Positions 48,120 through 56,298 are shown, numbered from the stretch's first letter. The stretch is 64,000 nucleotides of DNA from Thiomicrospira microaerophila (GCF_000934765.1 NZ_JYNN01000008.1:62001-126000); one strand, 5' to 3'. Program-made: numbers and translations. The notes: a model not told the origin generated them from the letters alone.

Positions 48120-48147
48120 AATCAGGTAGCCACCATCGCCTGACATT
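48095..48147. repeat. RND gene 3' end, reference copy of a direct repeat
   Basis: The end of the pump gene plus its trailer (CGCGCCAAAGAAGAA ... CAGCCACCATCGCCTGAC type sequence) recurs at about 49044-49096 after the toxin-antitoxin cassette. Confidence 0.75.
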
Positions 48148-48218
48148 AAATCAACAAGTTACAACAACTCATTTGGCGTATAATAAAACGGAAAAAATTG
48201 AATAAGGAGCTAAACTCT

Positions 48219-48455
48219 ATGTACGCCATTGAATTTGAAGCCGATTTAAAAAGTGAATATGTGCGCATTCCTCAGTTTGAAAAACTCAAAAACAAGCATG
48301 TTAAAGTAATTGTTTTGGCAGACACTATTGAAAAGCCACATGGTAATAAAAACCTTAATAATTTGGCTGCGTATGACTTTTCAGACCTGGTAGGTAAACT
48401 TGAATGGCAGGGAGATGCTCTCACAGAACAAAAAGCACTGCGTGATGAGTGGTAA
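48219..48455 (+). CDS. Type II antitoxin of a PIN-toxin module
   Basis: 78 residues from the ATG at 48219, preceded by AAGGAG at good spacing. It begins MYAIEFEADLKSEYVRIPQF and ends in an acidic, helical tail (DLVGKLEWQGDALTEQKALR), the usual shape of antitoxins paired with VapC-type PIN toxins. It overlaps the toxin start at 48445. The toxin gene is broken, so this antitoxin now lacks its partner. A TATAAT-like TATAATAAAA tract lies near 48179. Confidence 0.75.
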   Translation: MYAIEFEADLKSEYVRIPQFEKLKNKHVKVIVLADTIEKPHGNKNLNNLAAYDFSDLVGKLEWQGDALTEQKALRDEW

Positions 48456-48995
48456 ACGTTATTTTTTTGATACCAATGCCATTGTTGCCTTATTAACCCG
48501 GATATTTCATAAATTCGCGTGATGATCGCGCAGGATATTGGTTTCCCAGTGCTTTTTTCGAAGGAGCGCTGTAGTTATTCATACAGCCGACTGAGAGAAA
48601 AGTGCTGGGGAATCAATAGACCAGCGAGGGCGCGTGAACTTTATGAAATATCCGGGTTAAAAGGGCATCCTGAAGTTGTTGGCTTAGCCCATAAAGCAGA
48701 TTTTATTGCTATATCAGTGATTAGTCGTCTTGAATTTTTTGCTTTTTCAGCGCTATCGCAACATGATAAACAGATGTTTACAGAATTTGTTTCGCGTGTA
48801 GAAGTGTTGAATCTTGAGATGGCGGATACCAAATTATTAGATGCGATTGCTGATATCCGAATCAAGCGTTCATTAAAGCTACCGGATGCCATTATTATGG
48901 CATCCGCTCAATCGTTAGACAGCGTGCTGGTCACAGCAGATGTAAAACTTGCCAAAGCAATGGAAAGCGCATCTTACCTGTTTAAACCCTATTGA
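48445..48995 (+). pseudogene. PIN-domain (VapC-type) toxin gene split by a MITE
   Basis: The first 17 codons (MSGKRYFFDTNAIVALL) carry the FDTN aspartate of PIN nucleases; then the frame enters the element at 48496 and stops at 48520-48522. After the element the frame resumes KGHPEVVGLAHKADF and runs to 48995 with VLVTADVKLAKAM, the conserved C-terminal PIN segment. Removing the 162-bp element and one TA restores a continuous protein of about 130 residues (ALLKGHPEVV at the joint). A frame starting at 48519 inside the element could make the C-terminal part, but it would lack the first catalytic Asp. Confidence 0.85.
48496..48657. mobile_element. 162-bp MITE inserted in the toxin gene
   Basis: Ends ACCCGGATATTTCATAAA and TTTATGAAATATCCGGGT are perfect 18-bp inverted repeats, flanked on both sides by TA (48494-48495 and 48658-48659). 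A TA duplication is the mark of IS630/Tc1-type transposases, so this is a non-autonomous derivative; no full-length relative is in the window. Inverted relative to the copy at 43807-43985. Confidence 0.85.
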
Positions 48996-49005
48996 AGAGC
49001 ACGGT

Positions 49006-49096
49006 AATAATGGCATGTCACCGCTTCATGCAACTCTCAATGCCGCGCGCCAAAGAAGAATCGTGTAAAATCAGGCAGCCACCATCGCCTGACAAT
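49006..49096. repeat. Internally deleted second copy of the RND gene 3' end
   Basis: 49006-49045 matches 47871-47913 of the pump gene (AATAATGGCATGTCACCGCTT), then jumps to sequence matching 48095-48147. About 180 bp of the pump gene are missing between them. It lies between the broken toxin gene and a terminator. Confidence 0.8.
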
Positions 49097-49097
49097 A

Positions 49098-49121
49098 AAA
49101 AAGGGGCTTTCGCCCCTTTTT
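49098..49121. terminator. Bidirectional terminator between the toxin cassette and deaD
   Basis: AAAAAGGGGC-TTTC-GCCCCTTTTT, a 10-bp stem with a 4-base loop, flanked by A- and T-runs, serves both converging transcripts. Confidence 0.9.
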
Positions 49122-49133
49122 AGTATTCTCTTA

Positions 49134-49145
49134 ACCAGGCCTGGT
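49134..49145. repeat. ACCAGGCCTGGT palindrome, copy 10
   Basis: Exact copy in the short intergenic spacer between the terminator and the end of deaD. Confidence 0.9.
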
Positions 49146-49170
49146 TGGCCTGTGTTTTGAAGCTTATTGC

Positions 49171-50979
49171 TTAGCGTTTAGCGCGTGGTGCACCAGCGGG
49201 CTTGTTACGGCTTAGCTTTGGGCGTGGGCTAGATGCGTTTGCACCTGCACCCCCTTCACGCACCTCAGTTAAATCAGCAGGTTGGCCACAAATCCAAGTC
49301 TTTTTCAAAGTGGCTAATTGCGCCTTAGATAAATCCGCTGGCAAATCAACTAAACTAAAGCTATCTTGAATATTTAATTGACGAATCGATGAACCTTCAA
49401 TACCGCCTTCATTCGCAATCGCACCAATAATGTTGCCTGGCTTGACGCCATTGGCAAAGCCAACATTAATGCGGTAACGCTTCATACCTGATTCAGGTGG
49501 ACCGTCGGCACGTGGGCGACGCGGCGCACGCTCTGGGCGATCACCACCACGGCTATCACGGTCGTTGCGATCACCACGACCACGTGCTGGACGATCACGG
49601 CCAAAGTCGCGCGAACCGCGATCATCATCACGGAAGCTGGCCTGGCGCACGGGTTTGTCTTCTAAGAAGAAAGGCACGTCACCCTGAACTAGTTTTGCTA
49701 ATGCGGCCGCAATTTCAAGCGCTGGGATATTTGAGGTTTGTTGCATATCCTCAATAATCTGCTGATAGAACTCCAAGCCTTCTTGCTCAAGCGCTTCCGT
49801 AATGCGTTGCTTGAATTTTTCTACACGCTGGTCATTGATATCTTGGGTGCTTGGTAGCGTTAGCATGTCGATTTTTTTATTCGTTGCACGCTCAATTTGC
49901 TGTAACAAACGACGCTCACGTGGCGCTACAAACAATATCGCATTACCTTCACGTCCCGCACGACCGGTACGCCCGATACGGTGAACATAGCTTTCGGTGT
50001 CATAGGGAATATCATAGTTAATAACATGGGTGATGCGATCCACGTCCAAACCACGTGCCGCCACATCGGTTGCAATTAAAATATCAATTTTGCCTTTTTT
50101 CAACTGATCAACAATACGTTCACGTTGGTTTTGGGCAATATCACCATTTAGGGCAGCGGCCGAGTAACCCCGCGCTTCGAGTTTTTCAGCCAGCTCAACC
50201 GTCGCAGTTTTAGTACGAACAAACACGATAATGCCATCAAACTCTGTAGCTTCTAAGATGCGTGTCATCGCATCGAGTTTATGCAAACCGCTAACCAACC
50301 AATAAGACTGGGTGATGGTTGAAGCCGTACCGGTTTTTTGTTTGATAATCACTTCAACCGGATTATTCAAATGCTTAGTGGCAATCTTATGCACTTCTTT
50401 TGGCATGGTAGCCGAAAACAAAGCAATTTGACGATTTTGCGGGGTTTGTTCGAGTACCCACTCCACATCATCAATAAAGCCCATGCGTAACATCTCATCG
50501 GCTTCGTCTAATACTAAAGCTTGTAGATTGTCTAGGTTCAATGTGCCTTTACGCATGTGGTCCATGACGCGCCCTGGCGTACCCACAACAACCTGTGCGC
50601 CACGCTTTAGCGCACGAATCTGGCCGCCATATTCCTGACCACCGTAAATAGGCAATACATGAAAGCCTTTCATGTGATGCGCAAAGCTTTGGAATGCTTC
50701 AGCAACCTGAATCGCTAATTCGCGGGTAGGGGCTAAAACAAGAATTTGAGGGTTGGTATTTTTGATATCAACCCGCGATAACAAAGGTAGGGCAAACGCG
50801 GCGGTTTTACCGGTACCGGTTTGCGCCATACCTAAAATATCACGGCCTTCTAAAATAGATGGAATCGCTTGGGCTTGAATCGGTGACGGGGTTTCATAAC
50901 CGACATCTTTCAATGCCTGAAGTACTTGGGGAATGAGGTTAAAGCTTTCAAATGTAACATCAACAGTGGTTTCGCTCAT
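49171..50979 (-). CDS. deaD: DEAD-box RNA helicase DeaD (CsdA)
   Basis: 602 residues. Helicase core with AQTGTGKTAAF (motif I), VLDEADEML (II), FSATMP (III), and HRIGRTGRAGREG (VI). Then a dimerisation region, an Arg/Gly/Asp-rich linker (RPARGRGDRNDRDSRGGDRP) and a DbpA-type RNA-binding domain, in the order of CsdA/DeaD. These unwind rRNA and mRNA structure at low temperature. Upstream, 50980-51300 contains no gene and may be a long 5' leader, as is common for deaD; a short hairpin is possible at 51155-51176 (CCGAG/CTCGG arms). Confidence 0.94.
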   Translation of the reverse strand: MSETTVDVTFESFNLIPQVLQALKDVGYETPSPIQAQAIPSILEGRDILGMAQTGTGKTAAFALPLLSRVDIKNTNPQILVLAPTRELAIQVAEAFQSFAHHMKGFHVLPIYGGQEYGGQIRALKRGAQVVVGTPGRVMDHMRKGTLNLDNLQALVLDEADEMLRMGFIDDVEWVLEQTPQNRQIALFSATMPKEVHKIATKHLNNPVEVIIKQKTGTASTITQSYWLVSGLHKLDAMTRILEATEFDGIIVFVRTKTATVELAEKLEARGYSAAALNGDIAQNQRERIVDQLKKGKIDILIATDVAARGLDVDRITHVINYDIPYDTESYVHRIGRTGRAGREGNAILFVAPRERRLLQQIERATNKKIDMLTLPSTQDINDQRVEKFKQRITEALEQEGLEFYQQIIEDMQQTSNIPALEIAAALAKLVQGDVPFFLEDKPVRQASFRDDDRGSRDFGRDRPARGRGDRNDRDSRGGDRPERAPRRPRADGPPESGMKRYRINVGFANGVKPGNIIGAIANEGGIEGSSIRQLNIQDSFSLVDLPADLSKAQLATLKKTWICGQPADLTEVREGGAGANASSPRPKLSRNKPAGAPRAKR

Positions 50980-51318
50980 AAAGATTTCCTTTAAATGATA
51001 ATTAAATAAATGCTTAATGGCTCATTCAACGGAAAAACGGCTGTCTGGCATAAATCCCAAAGGATGCCTAAACGCCTAACAGGCAAAAGCAACACTGGAC
51101 TGATGCAATAAGAAAGTTAAGAAATAGCGCATGAAAAAGGCCACTTAAAAGTTCCCGAGCTCCGTATGGCTCTCGGTCTAGCGAAATCAATCTGCGAATA
51201 AAAACAGAGATAATAAGTCGTCACTAATGAGAGAGCATGAGGTAAAGCACGGAAGATTATAAGTTATTAATAATTTTTATGCAAATTAAAGTTTTGTTCA
51301 TTAGGGTAAGGGTGTCTT

Positions 51319-51505
51319 AAACCGGATATTTAGCTTTGCTTTCTTTGATTCATAAATTTCACGCAAAAATAGTCGGGCATTACGAGCGAAGCGCGGCAAT
51401 TTCTTGAGGGGGAGTACAGTCGGTTTGAGATTCCGGCCTGCGCCGGAATGGCATAGAAACAACCCGTCATCCCGGCGCAAGCCGGGATCTTTGGAGGGCG
51501 CGGGC
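51319..51505. repeat. Cluster of repeat fragments between deaD and the iron transporter genes
   Basis: Starts with ACCGGATATTTAGCTTTGC and TTCATAAATTTCACGC, one end of the MITE family. It continues with a worn 89-bp-type palindrome (GCATTACGAGCGAAGCG, GGCAATTTC), then two hairpins: ATTCCGGC CTGC GCCGGAAT (51430-51449) and CCCGGC GCAA GCCGGG (51471-51486). No gene lies in the 565-bp gap 50980-51544. The hairpins may terminate the fbpB transcript. Confidence 0.55.
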
Positions 51506-51544
51506 AGTTTGCGAGTGGTTTATTGGCCTCGCGTCCTGCTAATC

Positions 51545-53140
51545 TTAACGCGCCCGAATCTTGTAGCGTTTATTGATGAGATGCACCATATATAGGCTGG
51601 CTAAACCGAGTAGCAGTAACATTAAGGAGGGAATGGCGGCACGGTCATACAGCCCTTCTGAGCTGAGCTCATAAATACGAATCGCCAAGGTGTCCCAACC
51701 GTAGGGGCGTAGTAAATAGGTGGCGGGGAGTTCTTTCATGACATCCACCGCCACCATAAAGCCGGCAATCACCAGGCCTGGTTTTAAAATAGGGAAATAG
51801 ACATCTGACACTAAGCGTGGTGTTGACGCGCCTAAACTGCGTGCGGCCTCGGTCATCGAAGGTGTAATCGTATCAAAGCTGCTTTCAACTGGGCCATACG
51901 CCACCGCCAAAAACCGCACCATATACGCCAACAACAAAGCAAACACGCCTGAGCTTAACCAAATGCCGGCGCCCGGCGCTACCAGCTCACCCAGATCAAT
52001 AATCAACAGCATAATACCGACCGCCAACACCGAACCCGGTAGCGCATAGCCAAGGTTTGCAAATCGAATACCGACCTTGAGTGGCCAAGACAAACGTGCC
52101 TGCATGCGCACACTATTAACAATCACCGCCAAGCCCACGGTTAACAAGGCCGCACCAAAAGCCAGCATAAAGCTATTGCTAATCCAATCAAGATAGCGAC
52201 TATCCCATTCTTCAACTAGCGTTTTGCTCGCCCAGATGAGCAGTTGGCTAACAGGTAAAATAAACGCCAAGAAAACTACGCTGCTGACTAAGGCCGTGAC
52301 CAACCAGGCTTTCGCGCCCTTGAGTTTATAAGGGCGCGAATTCATCCGTTTGGTTGCATCATAACGCGCGCGTCCTCGGCTCCAGCGTTCAATTAGAATC
52401 AAAAGAACCGCAATACCGAGCAGGGCGGTAGAGAGTTGTGCGGCGGCTTGAAGTGAGCGGAAGTCTTCCCAAACACTGAAAATGCCGCTGGTGAGGGTGG
52501 AATAGTTGAAAATGGAGACGGTACCAAAATCGGCGAGGGTTTCCATTAATGCCAACATCACCCCGGCGGCAATTGCTGGACGCGCAAGCGGAATGGATAC
52601 ATGCCAGAGCACTTGATAAGGGTTATAACCCAACAACCGCGCGCTCTCAATCAAGCCGTTGCCTTGACTATAAAACGCATTACGCGCCAGCATATACACA
52701 TAAGGATAAAGTACCAGCGTCATCACGATGATAATGCTCAGGCTGCCTTGGCGTATATCCAGGCCTGACCAGCCAAAGGTATCACGCAAAAAACTTTGAA
52801 CCGGTCCGGGAAAATCAAATAACCCCAAATACACAAACCCCAGTACATAGGCCGGAATCGCAAAGGGTAAAAACAACATCCACTCTAACCATTTTCGCCC
52901 TGGGAACTCACACATGGTGACAAACCAAGCCATAACCACACCCAGTAGCGTTACGCCGATGGCGACACCCAGCAGCAACCAAAGGGTATTACCCACTAAA
53001 GTCCAAAGCAGGGTGTCATAGAGGTGTTGCCAAATTTCGGTGTTGGGTTCAAACCAAGCGCTTAATAAACGCAAAAGGGGCAAGCTGATTAAAATAATCA
53101 GTGCCCACAAAGAAATTTGCCAAATCGTTTTCGAGTTCAT
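51545..53140 (-). CDS. fbpB: Iron(III) ABC transporter permease (FbpB-like)
   Basis: 531 residues with twelve membrane segments in two BPD_transp_1 halves, each with an EAA loop (ESARLLGYNPYQVLWHVSIPLARPA and TEAARSLGASTPRLVSDVYF are shortened here to their first parts). The double-length permease is typical of the FbpB/SfuB ferric-iron group. It follows fbpA by 43 bp on the same strand. A palindrome copy in the second half encodes KPGLVIAG. Confidence 0.9.
   Translation of the reverse strand: MNSKTIWQISLWALIILISLPLLRLLSAWFEPNTEIWQHLYDTLLWTLVGNTLWLLLGVAIGVTLLGVVMAWFVTMCEFPGRKWLEWMLFLPFAIPAYVLGFVYLGLFDFPGPVQSFLRDTFGWSGLDIRQGSLSIIIVMTLVLYPYVYMLARNAFYSQGNGLIESARLLGYNPYQVLWHVSIPLARPAIAAGVMLALMETLADFGTVSIFNYSTLTSGIFSVWEDFRSLQAAAQLSTALLGIAVLLILIERWSRGRARYDATKRMNSRPYKLKGAKAWLVTALVSSVVFLAFILPVSQLLIWASKTLVEEWDSRYLDWISNSFMLAFGAALLTVGLAVIVNSVRMQARLSWPLKVGIRFANLGYALPGSVLAVGIMLLIIDLGELVAPGAGIWLSSGVFALLLAYMVRFLAVAYGPVESSFDTITPSMTEAARSLGASTPRLVSDVYFPILKPGLVIAGFMVAVDVMKELPATYLLRPYGWDTLAIRIYELSSEGLYDRAAIPSLMLLLLGLASLYMVHLINKRYKIRAR
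51771..51782. repeat. ACCAGGCCTGGT palindrome, copy 11
   Basis: Exact copy inside fbpB. A near-copy (TCCAGGCCTGAC) lies at about 52759 in the same gene. Confidence 0.9.
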
Positions 53141-53183
53141 CTCGTTATTCTAAACGATTTGAACTCTAAAAATGACAAGACAA

Positions 53184-54221
53184 TTATTCATAACCCACGC
53201 GGTTGATTAACATGGTGGCTTTTTGCTGGAGCACACCGACTTGACGCAGGTTAAGTTGGTCTTGCTTATACTCACCCCAAGCGGCGACTTGAGGGTCAAG
53301 CTTAATTGTTGGATTCGCCGGATATTCACGATTTAGCGCGCCATAGGTCTGCTGCGCCGTTTCAGAGGATAGCCACTCAATCAGCTTGCGTGCATTATTG
53401 GGTTGACTAGCGTGCTTTAGAATACCTGCACCTGAGACGTTAATATGGGTACCGGTGGTGTCTTGGTTAGCCCAAGCGAGTTTGAGGGGCGTATTCGGGG
53501 TATCGGCTTCTAAGCGGCCATAGTAATAGGTGTTCACCAAGCCGACATCACATTGCCCTGCTAGAATCGCCTCCATCACATGTACATCACGTGCGGTGGG
53601 TTTCGTCGCCAGATTATTCACCCAACCACTCAAGACTTCGGCGGTTTTGGGTTCACCATGACGATCAATCATCGCCGCAACTAATGATTTGTTATACACC
53701 GAACCTGATGTACGCAAACATAAGCGGCCTTGCCATTTTGGATCGGCCAGGTCTTCATAGCTGGTTAACTGGTTAGGTTGGATTTTGTCAGAATGATAGA
53801 CAAAGGTGCGGGCGCGAACGGATAAACCTGTCCAAAGTTGATCGGGGTCGCGCAAGTGCGCAGGGATATTGTTTTCAACGATAGAACTGTTAAGGGTTTG
53901 AAACAGACCTTGATCAGCGGCATACCACAGATTACCCGCATCCACCGTCATTAAAATATCGGCCGGTGAATTCGCGCCTTCGGCACGCAAGCGTTCAATC
54001 AGCGCATTGGCACGTCCTGTCTGAAACTGCACTTCAATGCCCGTTTCAGCGCTAAATTGGTCAAACAGTGGTTTAATTAAATGCTCAGCACGCGAAGAAT
54101 AAACCACCACCTTGTTATCTTCTTGCTGAATGCCTTCTGATGATGGGGTAGCCGAATCATTAGAACAGGCGGTTAAACCTAAAATGCTGGTCGTTAACAG
54201 TGTAGCCAGTATCTTCTTCAC
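53184..54221 (-). CDS. fbpA: Iron(III) ABC transporter substrate-binding lipoprotein (FbpA/FutA-like)
   Basis: 345 residues starting at a GTG with AGGA eight bases upstream. Lipoprotein signal with lipobox LTAC (Cys19). The mature part has VVVYSSRAEHLIKPLFDQF and the YYYGRLE tyrosine cluster that ligates ferric iron in FutA/FbpA proteins. It delivers Fe(III) to the permease encoded by the next gene. A terminator separates it from fbpC, and a Fur-like site lies just upstream, so fbpA-fbpB probably has its own promoter. Confidence 0.9.
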   Translation of the reverse strand: MKKILATLLTTSILGLTACSNDSATPSSEGIQQEDNKVVVYSSRAEHLIKPLFDQFSAETGIEVQFQTGRANALIERLRAEGANSPADILMTVDAGNLWYAADQGLFQTLNSSIVENNIPAHLRDPDQLWTGLSVRARTFVYHSDKIQPNQLTSYEDLADPKWQGRLCLRTSGSVYNKSLVAAMIDRHGEPKTAEVLSGWVNNLATKPTARDVHVMEAILAGQCDVGLVNTYYYGRLEADTPNTPLKLAWANQDTTGTHINVSGAGILKHASQPNNARKLIEWLSSETAQQTYGALNREYPANPTIKLDPQVAAWGEYKQDQLNLRQVGVLQQKATMLINRVGYE

Positions 54222-54239
54222 AATAATATCCTAAGTGTT

Positions 54240-54258
54240 AAATATAATTATTACTATT
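54240..54258 (-). promoter_or_regulatory. Candidate Fur box upstream of fbpA
   Basis: The 19 bases match the Fur consensus at 12 of 19 positions on the coding strand. The region is AT-rich, so chance matches are easy; the iron-transport context raises the weight a little. Confidence 0.35.
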
Positions 54259-54265
54259 TAATAAA

Positions 54266-54297
54266 ATAAAAAAAGCCTGAACAAACAGGCGTTTTTT
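54266..54297 (-). terminator. Terminator between fbpC and fbpA
   Basis: GCCTG-TTTGTT-CAGGC followed by a run of T on the minus strand, preceded by a run of A that extends the stem. It would end or attenuate the fbpC transcript before fbpA. Confidence 0.75.
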
Positions 54298-54304
54298 AAC
54301 TAAA

Positions 54305-54964
54305 TTAAGCGGCGTGTTGCATGGTGCCAAGTAGGCAGCTTTCTAAGGTGCCATAACGATCACACATTAGCTGTGCTTCACGGAAGGTATGTGTGACTAA
54401 AATCGCAGCGGTATTTTGCTGTTTGAGTAATTGACGAATTTCAACCGCTAAATGTTCACTCAGTGTGGTGTCTAGGTTAGAAAAAGGTTCATCAAATAAA
54501 ATGAGACTCGGTTTAGGTGCTAATGCACGCGCTAGCGCAACACGTTGTTGTTGACCGCCCGATAACTCATGCGGATAACGACCTTCAAGTCCTTGAAGCT
54601 GAATCAACTCAATCAGTTCAGCAACGCGAAGTTTGCGTTCGGTTTTTGACAGCTTGTTAATACCAAAAGCAATATTTTGCGCCACACTCAGATGCGGGAA
54701 CAGCGCATTATCCTGAAACATCATGCCCACACCGCGTTTTTCAGGCGGAATGGTGCATTGACAGCTGGCGAGGCAGCTATTATTTAAACAAATTTCGCCT
54801 TTGGCAATTTCAACAAAGCCGGCTATCGCTCTTAACAGGGTGCTTTTACCGCATCCACTAGGGCCAAGGATACCGACAATTTCGCCCGCTGCAATATCAA
54901 GATTAAACTGGTCTAGCACGGGGGTTTTGTTATAAACGACTTGAATATCACTGAGTTTTAACAT
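54305..54964 (-). CDS. fbpC: Iron(III) ABC transporter ATP-binding protein (FbpC-like, short)
   Basis: 219 residues with Walker A GPSGCGKSTLL (34-44), signature LSGGQQQRVALARAL and Walker B LILFDEPFSNLD. It stops soon after the H-loop (VTHTF), so the C-terminal regulatory TOBE domain of full-length FbpC (about 350 residues) is absent. It powers the FbpB permease. Transcribed first of the three genes, with its own terminator. Confidence 0.87.
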   Translation of the reverse strand: MLKLSDIQVVYNKTPVLDQFNLDIAAGEIVGILGPSGCGKSTLLRAIAGFVEIAKGEICLNNSCLASCQCTIPPEKRGVGMMFQDNALFPHLSVAQNIAFGINKLSKTERKLRVAELIELIQLQGLEGRYPHELSGGQQQRVALARALAPKPSLILFDEPFSNLDTTLSEHLAVEIRQLLKQQNTAAILVTHTFREAQLMCDRYGTLESCLLGTMQHAA

Positions 54965-55004
54965 GGTTGAAACCTAATGCTGTGTTGTTAGTGTCTAATT
55001 TAAA

Positions 55005-55023
55005 ATAAATGATAGTAATTTGC
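55005..55023 (-). promoter_or_regulatory. Candidate Fur box upstream of fbpC
   Basis: 12 of 19 positions match the Fur consensus (core ATGATAGTAATT), 41 bp before the fbpC start. Inference from an AT-rich region. Confidence 0.4.
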
Positions 55024-55088
55024 AATAGCAAGATGACAAATATTTACCGCTGGGATTGATTGATATCTCCCTTTACAATCAAAACCTA

Positions 55089-55100
55089 ACCAGGCCTGGT
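55089..55100. repeat. ACCAGGCCTGGT palindrome, copy 12
   Basis: Exact intergenic copy; symmetry extends to TAACCAGGCCTGGTTA. It lies 8 bp to the left of the 335-bp element. Confidence 0.9.
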
Positions 55101-55107
55101 TAAGTTA

Positions 55108-55442
55108 CAGGGCAAACGTATCTTAAGTAGATAGTAAATCAACAACTTACAACTTGTGCATCGCGAGATTAAAAAAATAACGCGTCATTGCGAGGCCGAA
55201 GGCCGTGGCAATCTCTGGCAGACTGTGCGCGCGCTTGAGAGATTGCCGCGTCGCTGCGCTCCTCGCAATGACAGTTTTTCCTCTTAACCCGGATTTTAAT
55301 CTCGTTCCCACGCTGTGCGTGGGAATGCAGACCGATTTAACCTATGAAACAGCGCTCGAACCCAATTCCAAGGCGCTCAACGTGGGAGCGAGATTTGGTT
55401 ATAAGTTGTTGATTTATTTTTGCTTAAGATGCGTTTGCCCTG
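55108..55442. mobile_element. 335-bp composite MITE-like element with long terminal inverted repeats
   Basis: The ends are imperfect inverted repeats of about 45 bp: CAGGGCAAACGTATCTTAAG with AAATCAACAACTTA further in, and the matching right arm ending TTAAGATGCGTTTGCCCTG. Inside are an 89-bp palindromic repeat (55184-55272) and the GCGTGGGAATGCAG block shared with 34811-34905. No coding capacity. It takes up most of the gap between fbpC and the PII-like gene. Confidence 0.7.
55184..55272. repeat. 89-bp palindromic repeat, copy 4
   Basis: GTCATTGCGAGGCCGAAGG ... CCTCGCAATGAC; same orientation as copy 2. Confidence 0.9.
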
Positions 55443-55539
55443 GGTTTAGTTATAGTTTTCATCTAAATTTCAACAAAATGCACTTTTAACGGGTTAGAAT
55501 TAGCTCAACCAAAATTAATGTTTAATAGCGAGGTGGTCT

Positions 55540-55890
55540 ATGAAGTTTGTTGCATTGGTGGTGATTACTTCTGCGGAATGTGAATCCGAAGTTAAAAATA
55601 TGGCCAAAGAAGTCGGTGCTGTTGGGGCGACTATTATGGAGGCGAAGGGCAGCGGTGCGGAAGAAAAACGTTCGTTTTTTTCTTTGACTTTTGAAGGTAA
55701 TCGTAGTGTTTTACTATATATTTTGGAAGAAGGACTTTCAAGAAAGGTGTTAAGAAGGTTAAAACCTTATTTTGATAGCCCTAATAACGATGGTTTGGCA
55801 TTTACCTCACCGATTAATCATATTGTTGGGTTAGATAAAGCCATGTTACATAAATTTGAAATGAATATTGAACAAGAGGAGCGTTTGTAA
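55540..55890 (+). CDS. PII-like signalling protein, first of the DUF1538 locus
   Basis: 116 residues in a PII-like ferredoxin fold: strand MKFVALVVITSAE, helix CESEVKNMAKEVG, strand AVGATIMEAKGSG (loop position), strand RSFFSLTFEGN, then a second helix. It lacks the Tyr51-type T-loop of GlnB. PII-like proteins bind nucleotides or small metabolites and dock on membrane transporters. The stop overlaps the CBS gene start (TAATG), so the two are translationally coupled; the DUF1538 membrane protein follows. GAGGTGG precedes the ATG. Confidence 0.75.
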   Translation: MKFVALVVITSAECESEVKNMAKEVGAVGATIMEAKGSGAEEKRSFFSLTFEGNRSVLLYILEEGLSRKVLRRLKPYFDSPNNDGLAFTSPINHIVGLDKAMLHKFEMNIEQEERL

Positions 55891-56291
55891 TGTCTGATAA
55901 AAAAATTCTAGTTGAAGATGTAATGAAGACGCATGTAATTACAGTCAAGCCGCATGCAACTGTGAAAGAAGCGATGCAGTTGATGAAGAAGCATGGGTTG
56001 AAATCTTTGGTGGTCGAAAAGTGTTCTGCCAGTGATGCCTATGGAATTATAACTAACTCACAAATTTTGCAACCCATTTTAGTGGAAGACGGCGATATTG
56101 AACTTTTGAATGTGTTTGATGTCTATAGCAAACCCGCTTTTTCGGTATCCTCTAAAATTGATATCAAATATGCTGCTAAAACTATGTTGGATTTAAATGT
56201 AAAGCGTGTTTTAGTGACTGACAATAATGAATTAAAAGGTGTTCTGAGCGTAACGGATTTAAATGATTATTTAATGTCAATGGTAGATTAG
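55890..56291 (+). CDS. CBS-domain protein
   Basis: 133 residues made of two CBS motifs (EDVMKTHVITVKPHATVKEA and PAFSVSSKIDIKYAAKTMLD ... VLVTDNNELKGVLSVTDLND). A CBS pair forms a Bateman module that binds AMP, ATP or similar ligands. It is coupled by start-stop overlap to the PII-like gene and lies 7 bp before the DUF1538 gene, so it is probably a second nucleotide sensor of the same transporter. Confidence 0.9.
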   Translation: MSDKKILVEDVMKTHVITVKPHATVKEAMQLMKKHGLKSLVVEKCSASDAYGIITNSQILQPILVEDGDIELLNVFDVYSKPAFSVSSKIDIKYAAKTMLDLNVKRVLVTDNNELKGVLSVTDLNDYLMSMVD

Positions 56292-56298
56292 ACTTGTT

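Noticed and set aside
48519-48995. A separate 158-codon gene starting at 48519
   Set aside because: Its first 46 codons are MITE sequence; the rest is the displaced C-terminal part of the PIN toxin.
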